Shown: positions 38,520 through 49,438 of the stretch, in pieces
How the letters are laid out: every line of letters begins with the position of its first letter
Numbering within the stretch: the first letter of the stretch is position 1
From: Balanoglossus misakiensis
Taxonomy: Eukaryota > Hemichordata
Assembly: GCA_040954595.2 (NCBI GenBank)
Contig: CM082590.2
Location: forward strand, 1,984,001-2,048,000
Direction of reading: 5' to 3'
DNA length: 64,000 nt
The notes under the pieces: generated by a model
The model's input: only the letters and a program-made list of their open reading frames with translations
What the model was told of the DNA's origin: nothing
Database searches by the model: none
Translations under genes and position numbers: made by a program

Positions 38520-40345
38520 CTTTTGCAAAGTCGAAATTTCAGGACCCATGATTTTTTTCAAAAATGTGAAGAAATTTTGAACTTTCGCAAAGTCGAAAAT
38601 TTTTCATTTTTGGACGATTTTCATGACCTATAACCCATGATTTGTTTTCAAAACATCAAGAAATTTTGAACTTTCGCAAAGGCGAAACATTGTCATTTTG
38701 GGGTGATTTTCGTGACCCATGATTTTTTTCAAAAATGTGAAGTAATTTTGAACTTTCGCAAAGTCGAAAAATTGTAATTTTTTGATGGTTTTCATGAGCT
38801 GCAACCCATGATTTTTTTCAAGAAAACGAAGAAATTTTGAACTTTCGCAAAGTCTAATTATTGTTATTTTTGGAAGAGTTTCAAGAGCTACAACCCATGA
38901 TTTTTTTCCCAAAAAATGTGAAGAGATTTTGAACTTTCGCAAAGTCGAAATATTGTCATTTTTGGACGATTTTCATGACCCATAATTTTTTTTCAAAAAA
39001 TGAAGAAATTTTGAACCTTCGCAAAGACGAAAAATTGTAATTTTTGGATGATTTATATGAGCTATAACGCATGATTTATTTCTTCAAAAATGTAAAGAAA
39101 TTTTGAACTTTCTCAATGTGGAAAAATTGTTATTTTTGGTGATTTTCATGAGCTATAACCCATGATTTTTTTCAAAAAAGTGAAGAAATTTAGAAATTTC
39201 GCAAAGTCGAAAAATTGTAATTTTTTGATTGTTTTCATGAGCTGTAACCCATGATTTTTTTTAAGAAAACGAAGAAATTTTGAACTTTCGCAAAGTCGAA
39301 AAATTGTTATTTATGGGTGATTTTCATGACCCATGATTTTTTTCAAAAATGTGAACTAATTTTAACTTTCGCAAAGTCGAAAAATTGTAATTTTGTGATG
39401 GTTTTTATGAGCTAAACCCATGATTTTTTTCCAAAAATGTGAAGAAGTTTTGAATTTTCGCAAAGTCGAAAAATTGTAATTTTTTGATGGTTTTCATGAG
39501 CTGTAACCATGATTTTTTTCAAGAAAACGAAGAAATGTTGAACTTTCGCAAAGTCGAAAAATTGCTATTTTTGGATGATTTCCGAGAGCTAAAACCCATG
39601 ATTTTTTTCCAAAAATGTGAAGAGATGTTGAACTTTCGCAAAGTCTAAAAATAGTCATTTTTGGACGATTTTCAGGACCTATAACCCGTTATTTTCTTCA
39701 AAAAATGAACAAATTTTGAAATTTCGCAAAGTCGAAAAATTGTTATTTTTGGGTGATTTCCATGAGCTATAACGCATGATTTTTTTCTTCAAAAATGTGA
39801 AGAAATTTTGAACTTTCGCAATGTGGACAAATTGTAATTTTTGGATGATTTTCATGAGCTATAACCCATGATTTTTTTCTTTGAACTTTATCAAGGTAAC
39901 CCATGATTTTTTTCAAAAAAATGAAGAAATTTTGAACTTTTGCAAAGTCGAAAAATTGTAATTTTTTGATGGTTTTCATGAGCTGTAACCCATAATTTTT
40001 TTCAAGAAAACGAAGAAATTTTGAACGTTCGCAATGTGGAAAAATTGTCATTTTTGGATGATTTTCATGAGCTATAACACGTGATTTTTTTTCAAAAAAG
40101 TGAAGAAATTTAGAAATTTAGCAAAGTCGAAAAATTGTCATTTTTGGAAGATGTTTGAAATTTATCAAGGTAACCAATGATTTTTTTTTTAAAAATGAAG
40201 AAATTTTGAACTTTCGCAGAAGCGAAAAATTGTAATTTTTTTATGGTTTTCATGATCTGTAACCATGATTTTTTTCAAGAAAACGAAGAAATTTTGAACT
40301 TTCGCAAAGTCAAAAAATTGTTATTTTTGGATGATTTTCAAGAGC
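38520..40345. repeat. Palindromic ~82-92-bp satellite, block 1
   Basis: Monomers each carry the core ACTTTCGCAAAGTCGAAA, with arms ACTTT and AAAGT around CGC, followed by a TTGTCATTTTTGGATGATTTTCATGAGC-like region, CCATGATTTTTTTC and GAAGAAATTTTGAA. Core positions 38,587, 38,676, 38,758, 38,847 and 38,939 give spacings of 82-92 bp. Subtypes differ by GAGCTATAACCC, GAGCTGTAACCC, GAGCTAAAACCC or GACCCATGA. Long minus-strand frames are artefacts of the repeat. Confidence 0.94.
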
Positions 40346-40369
40346 TAAAACCCTCATTCATTGTGTCCA

Positions 40370-41310
40370 ATATTTGATTTGACACACTGTGTCAGGGGTG
40401 GGTAAAGCATGGTGAAATGTTGGCGGTAAACTTTAACCAGGCAGGTCACATGAAAGGAAGATTTTATCCTTTGAGTTCGACGACATACATGATAAGATTT
40501 GTCACTTTTGACACCTTTTTTCCCAATTTGTCTTAGACGCAGATGTATCTTTTCCATCTGGACACAGTAGGCAAAGTCCCGTCTGTGTTTAAAATGATAC
40601 CCTGGTCACACACAGTGATAAATGTCAGCCTTTGACTACTGTGTTAAATTATCTAATGTATGCATTGTTAATCACCCTCTGTGAAGTTTGGTGCAGGTTT
40701 TTCTTTTCCAGGGTTGAAACATACTATGCTTTGAATACATGTTTCCTATGGGGGTGTTGAAGGAAACAGTAGGATATGTTTCTCCAGCAATTATGACACT
40801 GTTTTCAACATGTTTGTCTGGTGGCAATATGTGATTATATGTTGGTATACATCATGGGTTGATAAATGTTGTACGTAGTGCTGGGTTTGACACCCTGGTT
40901 TGGGGCGGGTAAATTTTAGGGGGAACTTTATCCAGCCATGTAATATGTGAGGAATAGCTAATACTTTGAATTGGGGACAAACATGACAACATTGATCACT
41001 CTTGACAACTTTACATGAACTGTAACTAAGGAAAAATGAGAGTCTTTGCTTTAACTTTACCATCTGGACACAGTATAGGCAAAGTCCGGTCTCTGTTTAA
41101 TATGATACCCTGGTCACACACAGTGATAAATGTCAGCCTTTGACTACTGTGTTAAATTATCTAATTTATGCATTGTTAATCACCCTCTGTGAAGTTTGGT
41201 GCAGGTGTTTCTTTTCCAGGGTTGAAACATACTCTGCTTTGAATACATGTTTCCTATGGGGGTGTTGAAGGAAACAGTAGGATATGTTTCTCCAGCAATT
41301 ATGACACTGT
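40370..41310. repeat. Interspersed unit D, copies 2 and 3
   Basis: 40,370-40,800 repeats 38,090-38,515. About 501 bp later the second half of the unit returns (GGACACAGTATAGGCAAAG at about 41,063 to CCAGCAATTATGACACTG near 41,300). Between them is a diverged version of the first half, from about 40,860. Short frames here are not conserved between copies. Confidence 0.82.
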
Positions 41311-41448
41311 TTTTAATATGCTTGCTGGTGGCAATATGTGTATATATTTCGCTATTGGTTGATAAACATCATGGTTCTTCACGTCATGATGAAAACTGAA
41401 AACTAAAACTATCGTTTTTGTAAACCATTGCTATGAAAAAAAACACTA
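41311..41448. other. Short unassigned spacer
   Basis: AT-rich stretch between unit D and the 722-bp tandem duplication. Nothing recognisable. Confidence 0.4.
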
Positions 41449-42660
41449 CAGTAAAGGGCCTTGTTAGTTTATGTGATACACTTTATCATATAAATTCAAC
41501 ACTGGTAGCTAGGGCAGTGTTTGCACAGTGGAGTCTCTTAAATGCCTTCGCTCATTCACACCTCTTCAGTGATAATGCCTGGATTATATTGACATGAAGC
41601 TGTTTGTTCAGCAGTGTTTCAACTGCCAGCCGCCTGTGTTCATTTTAACACCCAAACACTGAAAATATTGTAGCAATCAATAATATAACCTACACGCGGT
41701 GTAAAAGTCATCGTGTTTGAAAGTTATGTTGATGCCTGATGTGCATTGTGACTCACGGGGCATGCAAGGGTAAAGCTTGTCCAAAGTTGACAAAGCAAAA
41801 GACCAGACTAAGTGCCTATTTTAAAATGTGCTTCTTTCCAAGGACCTTGCTGATGAGTCATGAATTGGGGAACGTTCATGAGACCCATATTTTTCACTGG
41901 ACCAGCACATGTAATGATATGACCATGAAATTGAATTGTTCCCAGGAACTACTGAGAGTTGCCTTGTTTCACCCCCAAGTTACTACGTGGGGTTTTTACA
42001 ATGTCGACAGTAGTTCCAAAAACGTTGTACTTTTATGAATAATCGATTAGGGTAGATTTATTTGCGGTGGTAAAACATTCTGGCCTGCAGTTGCCAAACA
42101 AAGACAATTACAAGTAAGGGACTGGACGTGGACTAAATAAAGCACAAAAAACGTAACACTTGACATCTTACAGTAAAGGGCCTTGCCTGTTGATGTGATA
42201 CACTTTATCATATAACTTCACAACTGGTAGCTAGGGCAGTGTTTGCACAGTGGAGTCTCTTAAATGCCTTCGCTCATTCACACCTCTTCAGTGATAATGC
42301 CTGGATTATATTGACATGAAGCTGTTTGTTCAGCAGTGTTTCAACTGCCAGCCGCCTGAGTTCATTTTAACACCCAAACACTGAAAATATTGTAGCAATC
42401 AATAATATAACCTACATGCGGTGTAAAAGTCATCGTGTTTGAAAGTTATGTTGATGCCTGATGTGCATTGTGACTCACGGGGCATGCAAGGGTAAAGCTT
42501 GTCCAAATTGACAAAGCAAAAGACCAGACTAAGTGCCTGTTTTAAAATGTGCCTCTTTCCAAGGACCTTGGTGACGAGGCATAAATTTGGGGAATTTTCA
42601 CGTGACCAATTTTTTTCACTGGACCCGCACATGTAATGATATAACCATGAAATTGCAGTG
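41449..42660. repeat. 722-bp tandem duplication
   Basis: CAGTAAAGGGCCTTG at 41,449 recurs at 42,171. The following ~480 bp match closely in both copies, including GGTAGCTAGGGCAGTGTTTG and GCATGCAAGGGTAAAGCTTG, up to the CACATGTAATGATAT word near 41,918 and 42,640. The spacer after copy 1 (about 41,930-42,170) has no partner. Frames of about 77-99 codons inside are not preserved in the other copy, so no gene is called. Confidence 0.88.
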
Positions 42661-43683
42661 CAACAACGGCATATGGTGCTGAAGCATCAGATGTTTGACC
42701 CAACGTACCCCGTACCAGTTTGTACAGCTGTTCGAATGCAAATTCAAAGTTTCAATTCCAATTAGAACATATGATGTCAAGAGATACTATAGTACAACCT
42801 AGCCCACAAGTTTTTTATCGAAATTGGACAGATCACAAGAGTCATGCGACCTGTTGTGCGACTTGCACAAAATCATGTCTTGATTATACAAGCTTCCAGT
42901 GAAAATGTTGGGCCAGTACTGATATCTCCTAAATTCCACCGTGTAATGGCCTCTGAAAGAAATGTGTGCAAATTGTACAGCAATTATAGTGTTCTAGAAA
43001 TGTAGCATGATGTAGCATCAGAAAGGTTTAGAACTTCAAAGTTCAGACCAGCTGTGTTACACAAACAATGCAATTGTTTTCAAACAATGCATATTGTCAA
43101 TCTTTCTCCATAGGGGCACAGGTCACACCGAGCGCTCAGAACCTAATAGTGCATAGGGGTGGACCATTTGATTTTGTGAGAGGGGGGGGGGGAGCTGGAG
43201 GATTTCGGAAAAAAAATGTTGAAAGCTTTTTTCGTGAAATAAAAAAAACTTGTTTGTGCGGGTTGAGTAAAAAAAATGCTTCCAACATGGCTTTTAACAA
43301 AAGTTGCTGCCACGGATTATGTCTTGGCTGTGAATTTCAGGCTATATCAATACACATAATAAATATATCACTACTTCCAAAACCCATTGTTTGCCATGCA
43401 AGAACTTGACCATATGGAGAAGTGCTACTTGCCATAGAGGACATACATATATACATACATCATACATACTTACATGCATAAATAAATAAATACCAGTACA
43501 TGTACATACAACAAATACCATCACACTACTCTGATTATCATTCAGTCATTTATTACAATAAAATAATACTGATATATATGTACAACATATGCACTCCTTA
43601 GTACTAATCCTTTGCTTTCCAATTTGAGAAAAAGGCAAAATATTTACAATTACTTGTCACCTAGGCCATGTCAAGCTTACATT
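42661..43683. other. Non-coding sequence downstream of the transposase
   Basis: Contains an 11-base G run at 43,182-43,192 next to GGGGTGGACCATTTGATTTT, which looks like part of an unidentified interspersed repeat, and an ATAC/AAAT microsatellite at about 43,441-43,495. No convincing open frame. Confidence 0.55.
43549..43554 (-). promoter_or_regulatory. Candidate polyadenylation signal of the transposase gene
   Basis: TTTATT on the plus strand is AATAAA on the minus strand, about 130 bp past the last frame's stop codon at 43,684. Position and sequence fit the canonical signal; use is not shown. Confidence 0.45.
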
Positions 43684-46643
43684 TTACAAATACAGTTTAC
43701 CCGTATGAGGTATAACACACATTACTTGTTCTCTATTTATTGTGTCAAAACCTGCAACAAATTTACCATGAATTTGTTGCACTGGTATGAATGATGCAGG
43801 ACCAGACATTTCATATGCATCCTTACACCAAACCCCCACTGGTTCAACATAGTTTATGTTGCTGAAACCACCGAACCTTTGCTAATACAAACAATTCTTG
43901 TTTACCATTAATAGTCAAATACTGAGAAAAATAGTATTCAACAATGTCTGGTCTAAGCAAGCCATTATTACAATCAATTTTGCCACCAAGTGTACACCAA
44001 CGAGCTAGGATAAGAGAAGATCTCCTGTATCGAGAGTCTTCAGACCCCAAAACATCTTGAGCTAATTTAACAGCTACAGATTTCTTTATATATCCAGTTA
44101 CAGTATGGAGAACAGATTCTTCAAGAAATGTTTTGTACATCTCTCTTAGGTTGGCCATCCAGGATGAATCTAGGAGGTCCATAGAAATGGGCCCCACCAT
44201 TTGAAATAAATGCACTGTTTGTAAGGCAACAGACAAATTAAAATCAGCAAGTCCCAATCGCAATTTGCCTAACAACACAGCTGATTTGTCCTCACCACAT
44301 CTTTGTGCTTCATGTCTGTTAAGAGGGAAAAATGCATTAAAATCCTGATAGTCTTTTGGTTTTGGCATGTTATGCAGTAACTGTTCATTTAGAAATTTCC
44401 GCATTATTTGTATTTCAATTGACCTGTGATTAGCACAGTAATCAGAAAGTATGCCATTGTATCTTTCATATGGGAAGGTCCAGAAAGAATACACTGGTCC
44501 ATAATCTAGAATACAGTCAACCAGATGGGTGTGGTAATGCATATTTGGTGTCACCTTTTCTGCTCCATAAACCTTCTCAAACTGATGGCAAAATTGCATC
44601 ATGTATGAATGAACTTTAGCAATATTACTCAAAGTTATTACTGGAGAGCAAAGAAAATGGCAGGCTAACACAAAAAGACGCCACATTTCCATATCTTTCC
44701 TTGGTAAAATTCCTTTCAAAGCAAAAACCGAGAAAAGAGTGATCCAATGTTTCCACTGGTCTGCAGTGAAACCACCAAAACCTGTTGCAATTTTCAAAGG
44801 CATTCTTCCCATGTTTGATGGAACTTTGGTAATATCAATCTTTTGCTGTATAGTTTCAAGTTGACCTTTAGAAATGTTGGGTTTGTTTTTGTCCAGCCAC
44901 ACATTCTTCATAATGTGTTTACCAGTTCCCAAGAATAAATTGTGCAGTGGGTCAATAACATGAAACCTAACGCAGTCAAAATAGACCAGCTTCATTAACA
45001 ATGTGTATCGTACACCATATTTTGACACTAGTGCATCCCGATCTGCTCTTGACATTTGCCCATCAGTCTCTTCAGCTTGTTTTCGATGTTGTGCATTGTG
45101 CCTGCTATTTGATGGCTCAAAACCACCGAAGTTAATCTTGTCAGCAAAGTTTCCAACAATAAATTCTTTTTCACATTTGGAGCAACCTTTCCTAGCCTTA
45201 TGCCCAACAAAACCACACAGCTTTCTTGTTGCTGGTACATCAGATACAACATTAATCAGTGCAGCATGGAATGTACCAATAACATGTTTGCCAGATTCAA
45301 TGATTGGGCATTTTAAACCTTCATCCCATAATAATTTCATTTCTTCTACAAAAGGTTGAAGAAATGAATAAATATTCAATGAAGGCTCTCTTGGACCCGG
45401 TAACAACCCAACAAGAATTACATTTTCCTTCTTGTACCGCTCAGCACGTGGTAAGTTGAGAATGACCAAGTAAAGTGCTCCAACACTGCATGGAAGGTGT
45501 TTAAATGGGCAGAACCAATCTAAATTTAGTTGCAATGCGTAATTTTTAGGAGAACTTAAGAATGGCCTGCCATTTACATTATGAAACTCTTTCCAAATTC
45601 TTCCATCATAAATGTCAGATAGGACACCAGGGGATTGTTCTCTGTCACGGCAAAGTTCACATTTTGGAACAAAATCATGGCGTTTCACAAGATCTGACAA
45701 GGATTGTAAAACAGATTTGTAACAATAACTTTAAATGGATACAAACTTTTCTTATTTCCCTGGAGTTCTACTTCTTTCAGTAAAGGTGTCCCACATGGTT
45801 GTCGATGCTTTTTCTGCCGATGTGCGGGAAACTCTATAAATTTGCATTTGATTGGAATGTTTTGACCACCCACCCGCTTGTAGCAATCCTTAAACTTGTA
45901 AAGTGAACTGCACTTTTGACAAATGACATACTTGATGAATCTGTCTTCATTTAAGCCAATGATTTGTTTTAGTTTGTACAAACTAACAGGCAAGAGGGCA
46001 GAGAATGCAGCAACACACGGGGACATTTGTCCTAATACAAGGAACAGTGTCCTAAAAAATCCAAGTATCAACATCATACAAGTTTCAGTAACACTGTGAA
46101 AATACCATAAGACAGGTAAGACAAAGAAAGACAAAACCAATTGGCTAAAGTCAACAAACGTGGGTCAGTTGACTCTTCTACAAGTACAGGCACAAACAGA
46201 TTTGAGGAGTCCAATCCTTCTTTGAAATCCCCATTGAGTTCATTCTCATCCACAGTGTCCCAAATCTCAAAATTACAATGATCATTCAAAACGTCCTTCT
46301 CTTCTTGTCCACTAGGTTGATCAAAGTACATACGATCTTCTTCATCCAAAGTTTCTATGAAATGTTCAAAGTTCTCGTGTGGTGCTCCATTGCTTGTATT
46401 CTCTTTGAAGTGGATATTATGGCAGTCATCAAGACAGCTGCTGTGGCCAGCCTCAAGTTCAGTGTCATCAGTGTCTATCCATGTGTTATTGCTGAACAAC
46501 AATTTATCCTCTTCTCGTTCAATGTCATCAACTGTAGTCCAGGTGTTTGAAACGTCATTGAAGTATTGTTTGCGATGCCGCTTGTAAACTTTCGTTATCA
46601 CCTCATCATTACAGTGGGGACAGTATTTTCATTTAGAAGCCAT
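43684..46643 (-). pseudogene. tnp2-type (CACTA/EnSpm-like) transposase, broken in at least four places
   Basis: Resembles the animal branch of the Transposase tnp2 family, which cuts and pastes CACTA-type elements. The largest intact piece (43,844-45,700, 618 codons) holds LDWFCPFKH with a likely catalytic Asp near residue 61, the zinc-like CGFVGHKARKGCSKC (162-176), the DPLHNLFLG box (250-258) and FPYERYNG with the likely catalytic Glu (412). Upstream pieces give a CPHC motif, an acidic region, a hydrophobic segment and IIGLNEDRFIKYV with KPCGT-like QPCGTPLL. Lesions: an in-frame TGA at 46,629-46,631, four codons after the ATG at 46,641-46,643; frame changes near 46,075-46,140 and near 45,725-45,732; and one near 43,855, after which the usual C-terminal tail (ASFIPVQQIHG) continues to a TAA at 43,684. 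Single-base assembly errors could explain the frameshifts; the TGA is less easily dismissed. Confidence 0.85.
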
Positions 46644-46650
46644 TTGTTCA

Positions 46651-48328
46651 CTAGAAGAGAAAGGAGACATCATAAGTTATTAAGTAATTTTTATCAACAG
46701 ACGACATCAAATTGGCCATCTTCATGATATCAACACGGTGCTACTTTTCCATACTTCTTTTGGTATGAGTCTTATCCGTTTGCAATTTGTCCATTCATAG
46801 TGACTGTAGTGGTATCAGATAAAGCAGAGTCAAAACGTCTTGGTTGACACCTGTCCACAATGCTTTCAACTCTTCAAAGAAGCCCTGAGATAATTCCAAT
46901 GTGAATGTGCTTCAACAGAGCAGCCACCTGTTTAGAGTGAGAAGCAGCCACCGCTTTGTCACCTCTGTGGTCACTTAAAATAAAATACACTGTGTATTAA
47001 GCCAAAGAAAACTGAATGTGAATATTTTTTGAAACTTTGTCTTTGTGCAGAGGAAACTGGCCACTAAACAGGTGCTCTTTGAAAATAAATGTTGAAGGTA
47101 GCTTCTCACAGAAATTGTAATGATGTCAACTGTGTTTCCTATGTTAGTTTTCTATAACTTCAGATATTCACATCCAAGGGAACTGTGTATGTGAAATCAC
47201 AAGTCCACTGTGTGCTCCAAACATGATGTAAACAACAAGGGTCTTTTACATGCCCATTCCCACAACACGTTGTAAATCACTGGCACTGACAGGTGGGCAT
47301 GTACAACAAAGTCAGTCCAGTCCACTTTTTTCTTTTCTTTTTGAAGTTTATCTGACAGCTTATCTTAATTTGGATATCAAGTTGTTCACATATACCTGTA
47401 TAAACCTACACATTACAGGAGAAGGCTTATTTACAAGTGTTTACCATTGGTATGTGATTGTTGACATACTCATAGTTGGCTTTGTTTGTTGGGCAGATTA
47501 TGTAAATAGTGCACTATAGTCAAGCTACCAGTACACATGTGTGCAAATGTCCACTACTTGGTTTGGAGTGGGAATTGTCAGATTTCTTGTGTGTTCGGAA
47601 AAACTGCAAATTTTGCTATTGTACAATTTTTTTATAAACCGACACAGTAGACAATGTTTGAAAATGCTCCTATGAAATAGATTTTGAATTGAAATCAAGA
47701 CGGTGACACAGACAAATACCTTGCACACATTAGAATTAAATTCTCTGTGACATTTACATGATTCACTGATACATCATTTGACAATTTATACTACCAATAT
47801 TTAACTTGTCTAACAATTTAAAAACAGCAATTCTTGTTTTCCATGATTGATAGTTTTCACATTAACTTTTGTAGATCAGTGTTCTCTCCAGAGTGTTTTA
47901 GCGTATCAGGGCCGATACCCTATAATTTGTCCCCATATGCTATCAATCAGGCAAATATGCTATCCAATATCCTATTGTAAATGGCATCGCCTATTCACAC
48001 GGTCTATTGATTCAAATTTGAAAGAAAAGATTCAGCTGTGAAACCATCTGGAATAACCTGGCAGATTTCCTGTCACACACCTGACCAACTCAGGTGTTTT
48101 ATTGTGAAATGCTAATAAGCTTGTCAAAAACAATTAACAGAAGGCTAACAATCACTCCTATGTTATTACCAGAGCAATGAATGTTTAGGTCTTAAAATAT
48201 CCTTGGCCATTTGTGTTTTAAACTGTAAATAAAATTTATGACCTGTACATATGTATGATAACTAACATTAACAATTATTTATGAATGTAAAGACCTCAAA
48301 AAGATAAAGAAACTATTCTGCAACTTAC
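46651..48328 (-). other. Putative leader intron of the transposase, no other gene seen
   Basis: A 1.7-kb stretch bounded by the splice signals described for the leader exon. It is AT-rich, without tandem repeats, and its open frames are short and unrecognisable. Confidence 0.4.
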
Positions 48329-48383
48329 CTTAAGGTGACAGGGAGCATACAAGCAAAACAGTAGACAGCCTGGCAGAATGAAC
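48329..48383 (-). other. Candidate 5' non-coding exon of the transposase transcript
   Basis: On the minus strand, TTTTCTTATGTAG (acceptor, AG at 48,384-48,385) precedes a 55-base segment that ends at a consensus donor AAG/GTAAGT (48,321-48,329). A polypyrimidine-AG acceptor also lies just before the transposase ATG (exon from about 46,650), and another donor AAG/GTGAG lies at 48,981-48,986. Together these suggest a spliced 5' leader of two non-coding exons with introns of about 0.6 and 1.7 kb. Prediction from splice sites only. Confidence 0.45.
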
Positions 48384-48986
48384 CTACATAAGAAAAATAA
48401 TTCAGTTTAGTATAATTCAGTTAAGTCAACAGGATGAAATCATTTCAGTGAGGATTGTGATAATCTCTCTGAACTGACAGTTTCTCACTTGACTGAATTG
48501 TATTAGTAGAAATTGATTTGTGTATCGAGGTGCAGGGAAACATGGCGCAGTACCAACGAGTGATCGACGCTTCCCAATGACTTCTCGGCTAAAAATGTTG
48601 ATTCGGTCAATTCAGTTCCAATAAGAACCGCACGGAAAATACCCATTTCCCAGCGAGATAGTCTATCCCGGTCCCGAAATACGGGTACTGTGTCCTTTAG
48701 TCAAAAACTATACCTTGGATTAATGGTCGATACCTCACAATAAGGGTGGCCAGATTCGCAGAAAAACGCTCCGAAGAACCCAAACAGAAACGCGATTTCA
48801 AAGGCAACGAAGATGATCGTTTAACTTTAACATTTTTAAACTTCGTTTATTCATGCTATGGCAGCAACGGGACCGACTGCCGAGTGTCATTTGATTTGAA
48901 TGATGGTGATTGTTGGACCTTATTTGATGACTCATATGACGCATGCTATAGTGTTTCCAACTTATAAACGGTTTTAAAAACTCACC
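48384..48986 (-). other. Leader intron 1 and end of exon 1 of the transposase transcript
   Basis: About 600 bp, richer in GC than its surroundings, with the small hairpin CCCG...CGGG near 48,667-48,690. A 73-codon plus-strand frame at 48,746-48,967 has no recognisable features. The minus-strand donor AAG/GTGAG is at 48,981-48,986. Confidence 0.4.
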
Positions 48987-49276
48987 TTAAAGAACACACA
49001 GCGAATTTCTTCTTTGCGCAGATGTCAAAATTAGATCAGCCAAAAGCACATGAAGAAAACTTCGTGCTACCGGAAGTACACCATCTGGTCATGCTTTTCT
49101 CATCCTTGGTCGCAAAATACCAGAATGCTTCGCGACATTAATATTTACATCTTATATAAAAAAAAAACAATTATAATATAGTAAATGCTTATAAAAACAA
49201 GTTTTCGTTGTTGTATATAAAGTTAAATCCCATTTGTGTTCGTTAAAATGATATATTAAACGTATTGTGAAAGAAG
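48987..49276. promoter_or_regulatory. Shared divergent promoter region
   Basis: Lies between the minus-strand transposase leader and the plus-strand five-exon gene. ACCGGAAGT at 49,069-49,077 is a full ETS-family binding motif, common in housekeeping and bidirectional promoters. TATATAAAG at 49,214-49,222 is a good TATA box for the plus-strand gene and would place its start near 49,245. An ATG at 49,248 opens a three-codon upstream frame. Activity is inferred from motif and position only. Confidence 0.5.
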
Positions 49277-49438
49277 TTGTGGATGGTGTTGGACGAGGAT
49301 ATTACCCATAAGTCATCAGTCTGTTGCTATATAAACAGCTCTGAGACAGCGGTGGATTTAAATCCGCCGTGTTGCTGCCAACTGATTATATTGTTTTACT
49401 CCAAATACTCGTTTGTTTTCGATCCTGCTTCTAAAATC

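Noticed and set aside
45003-45359. 118-codon plus-strand frame opposite the transposase
   Set aside because: It is antisense shadow of the transposase coding sequence.
48746-48967. 73-codon plus-strand frame in the transposase leader
   Set aside because: No recognisable domain, no splice partners, and it lies within a predicted minus-strand intron.
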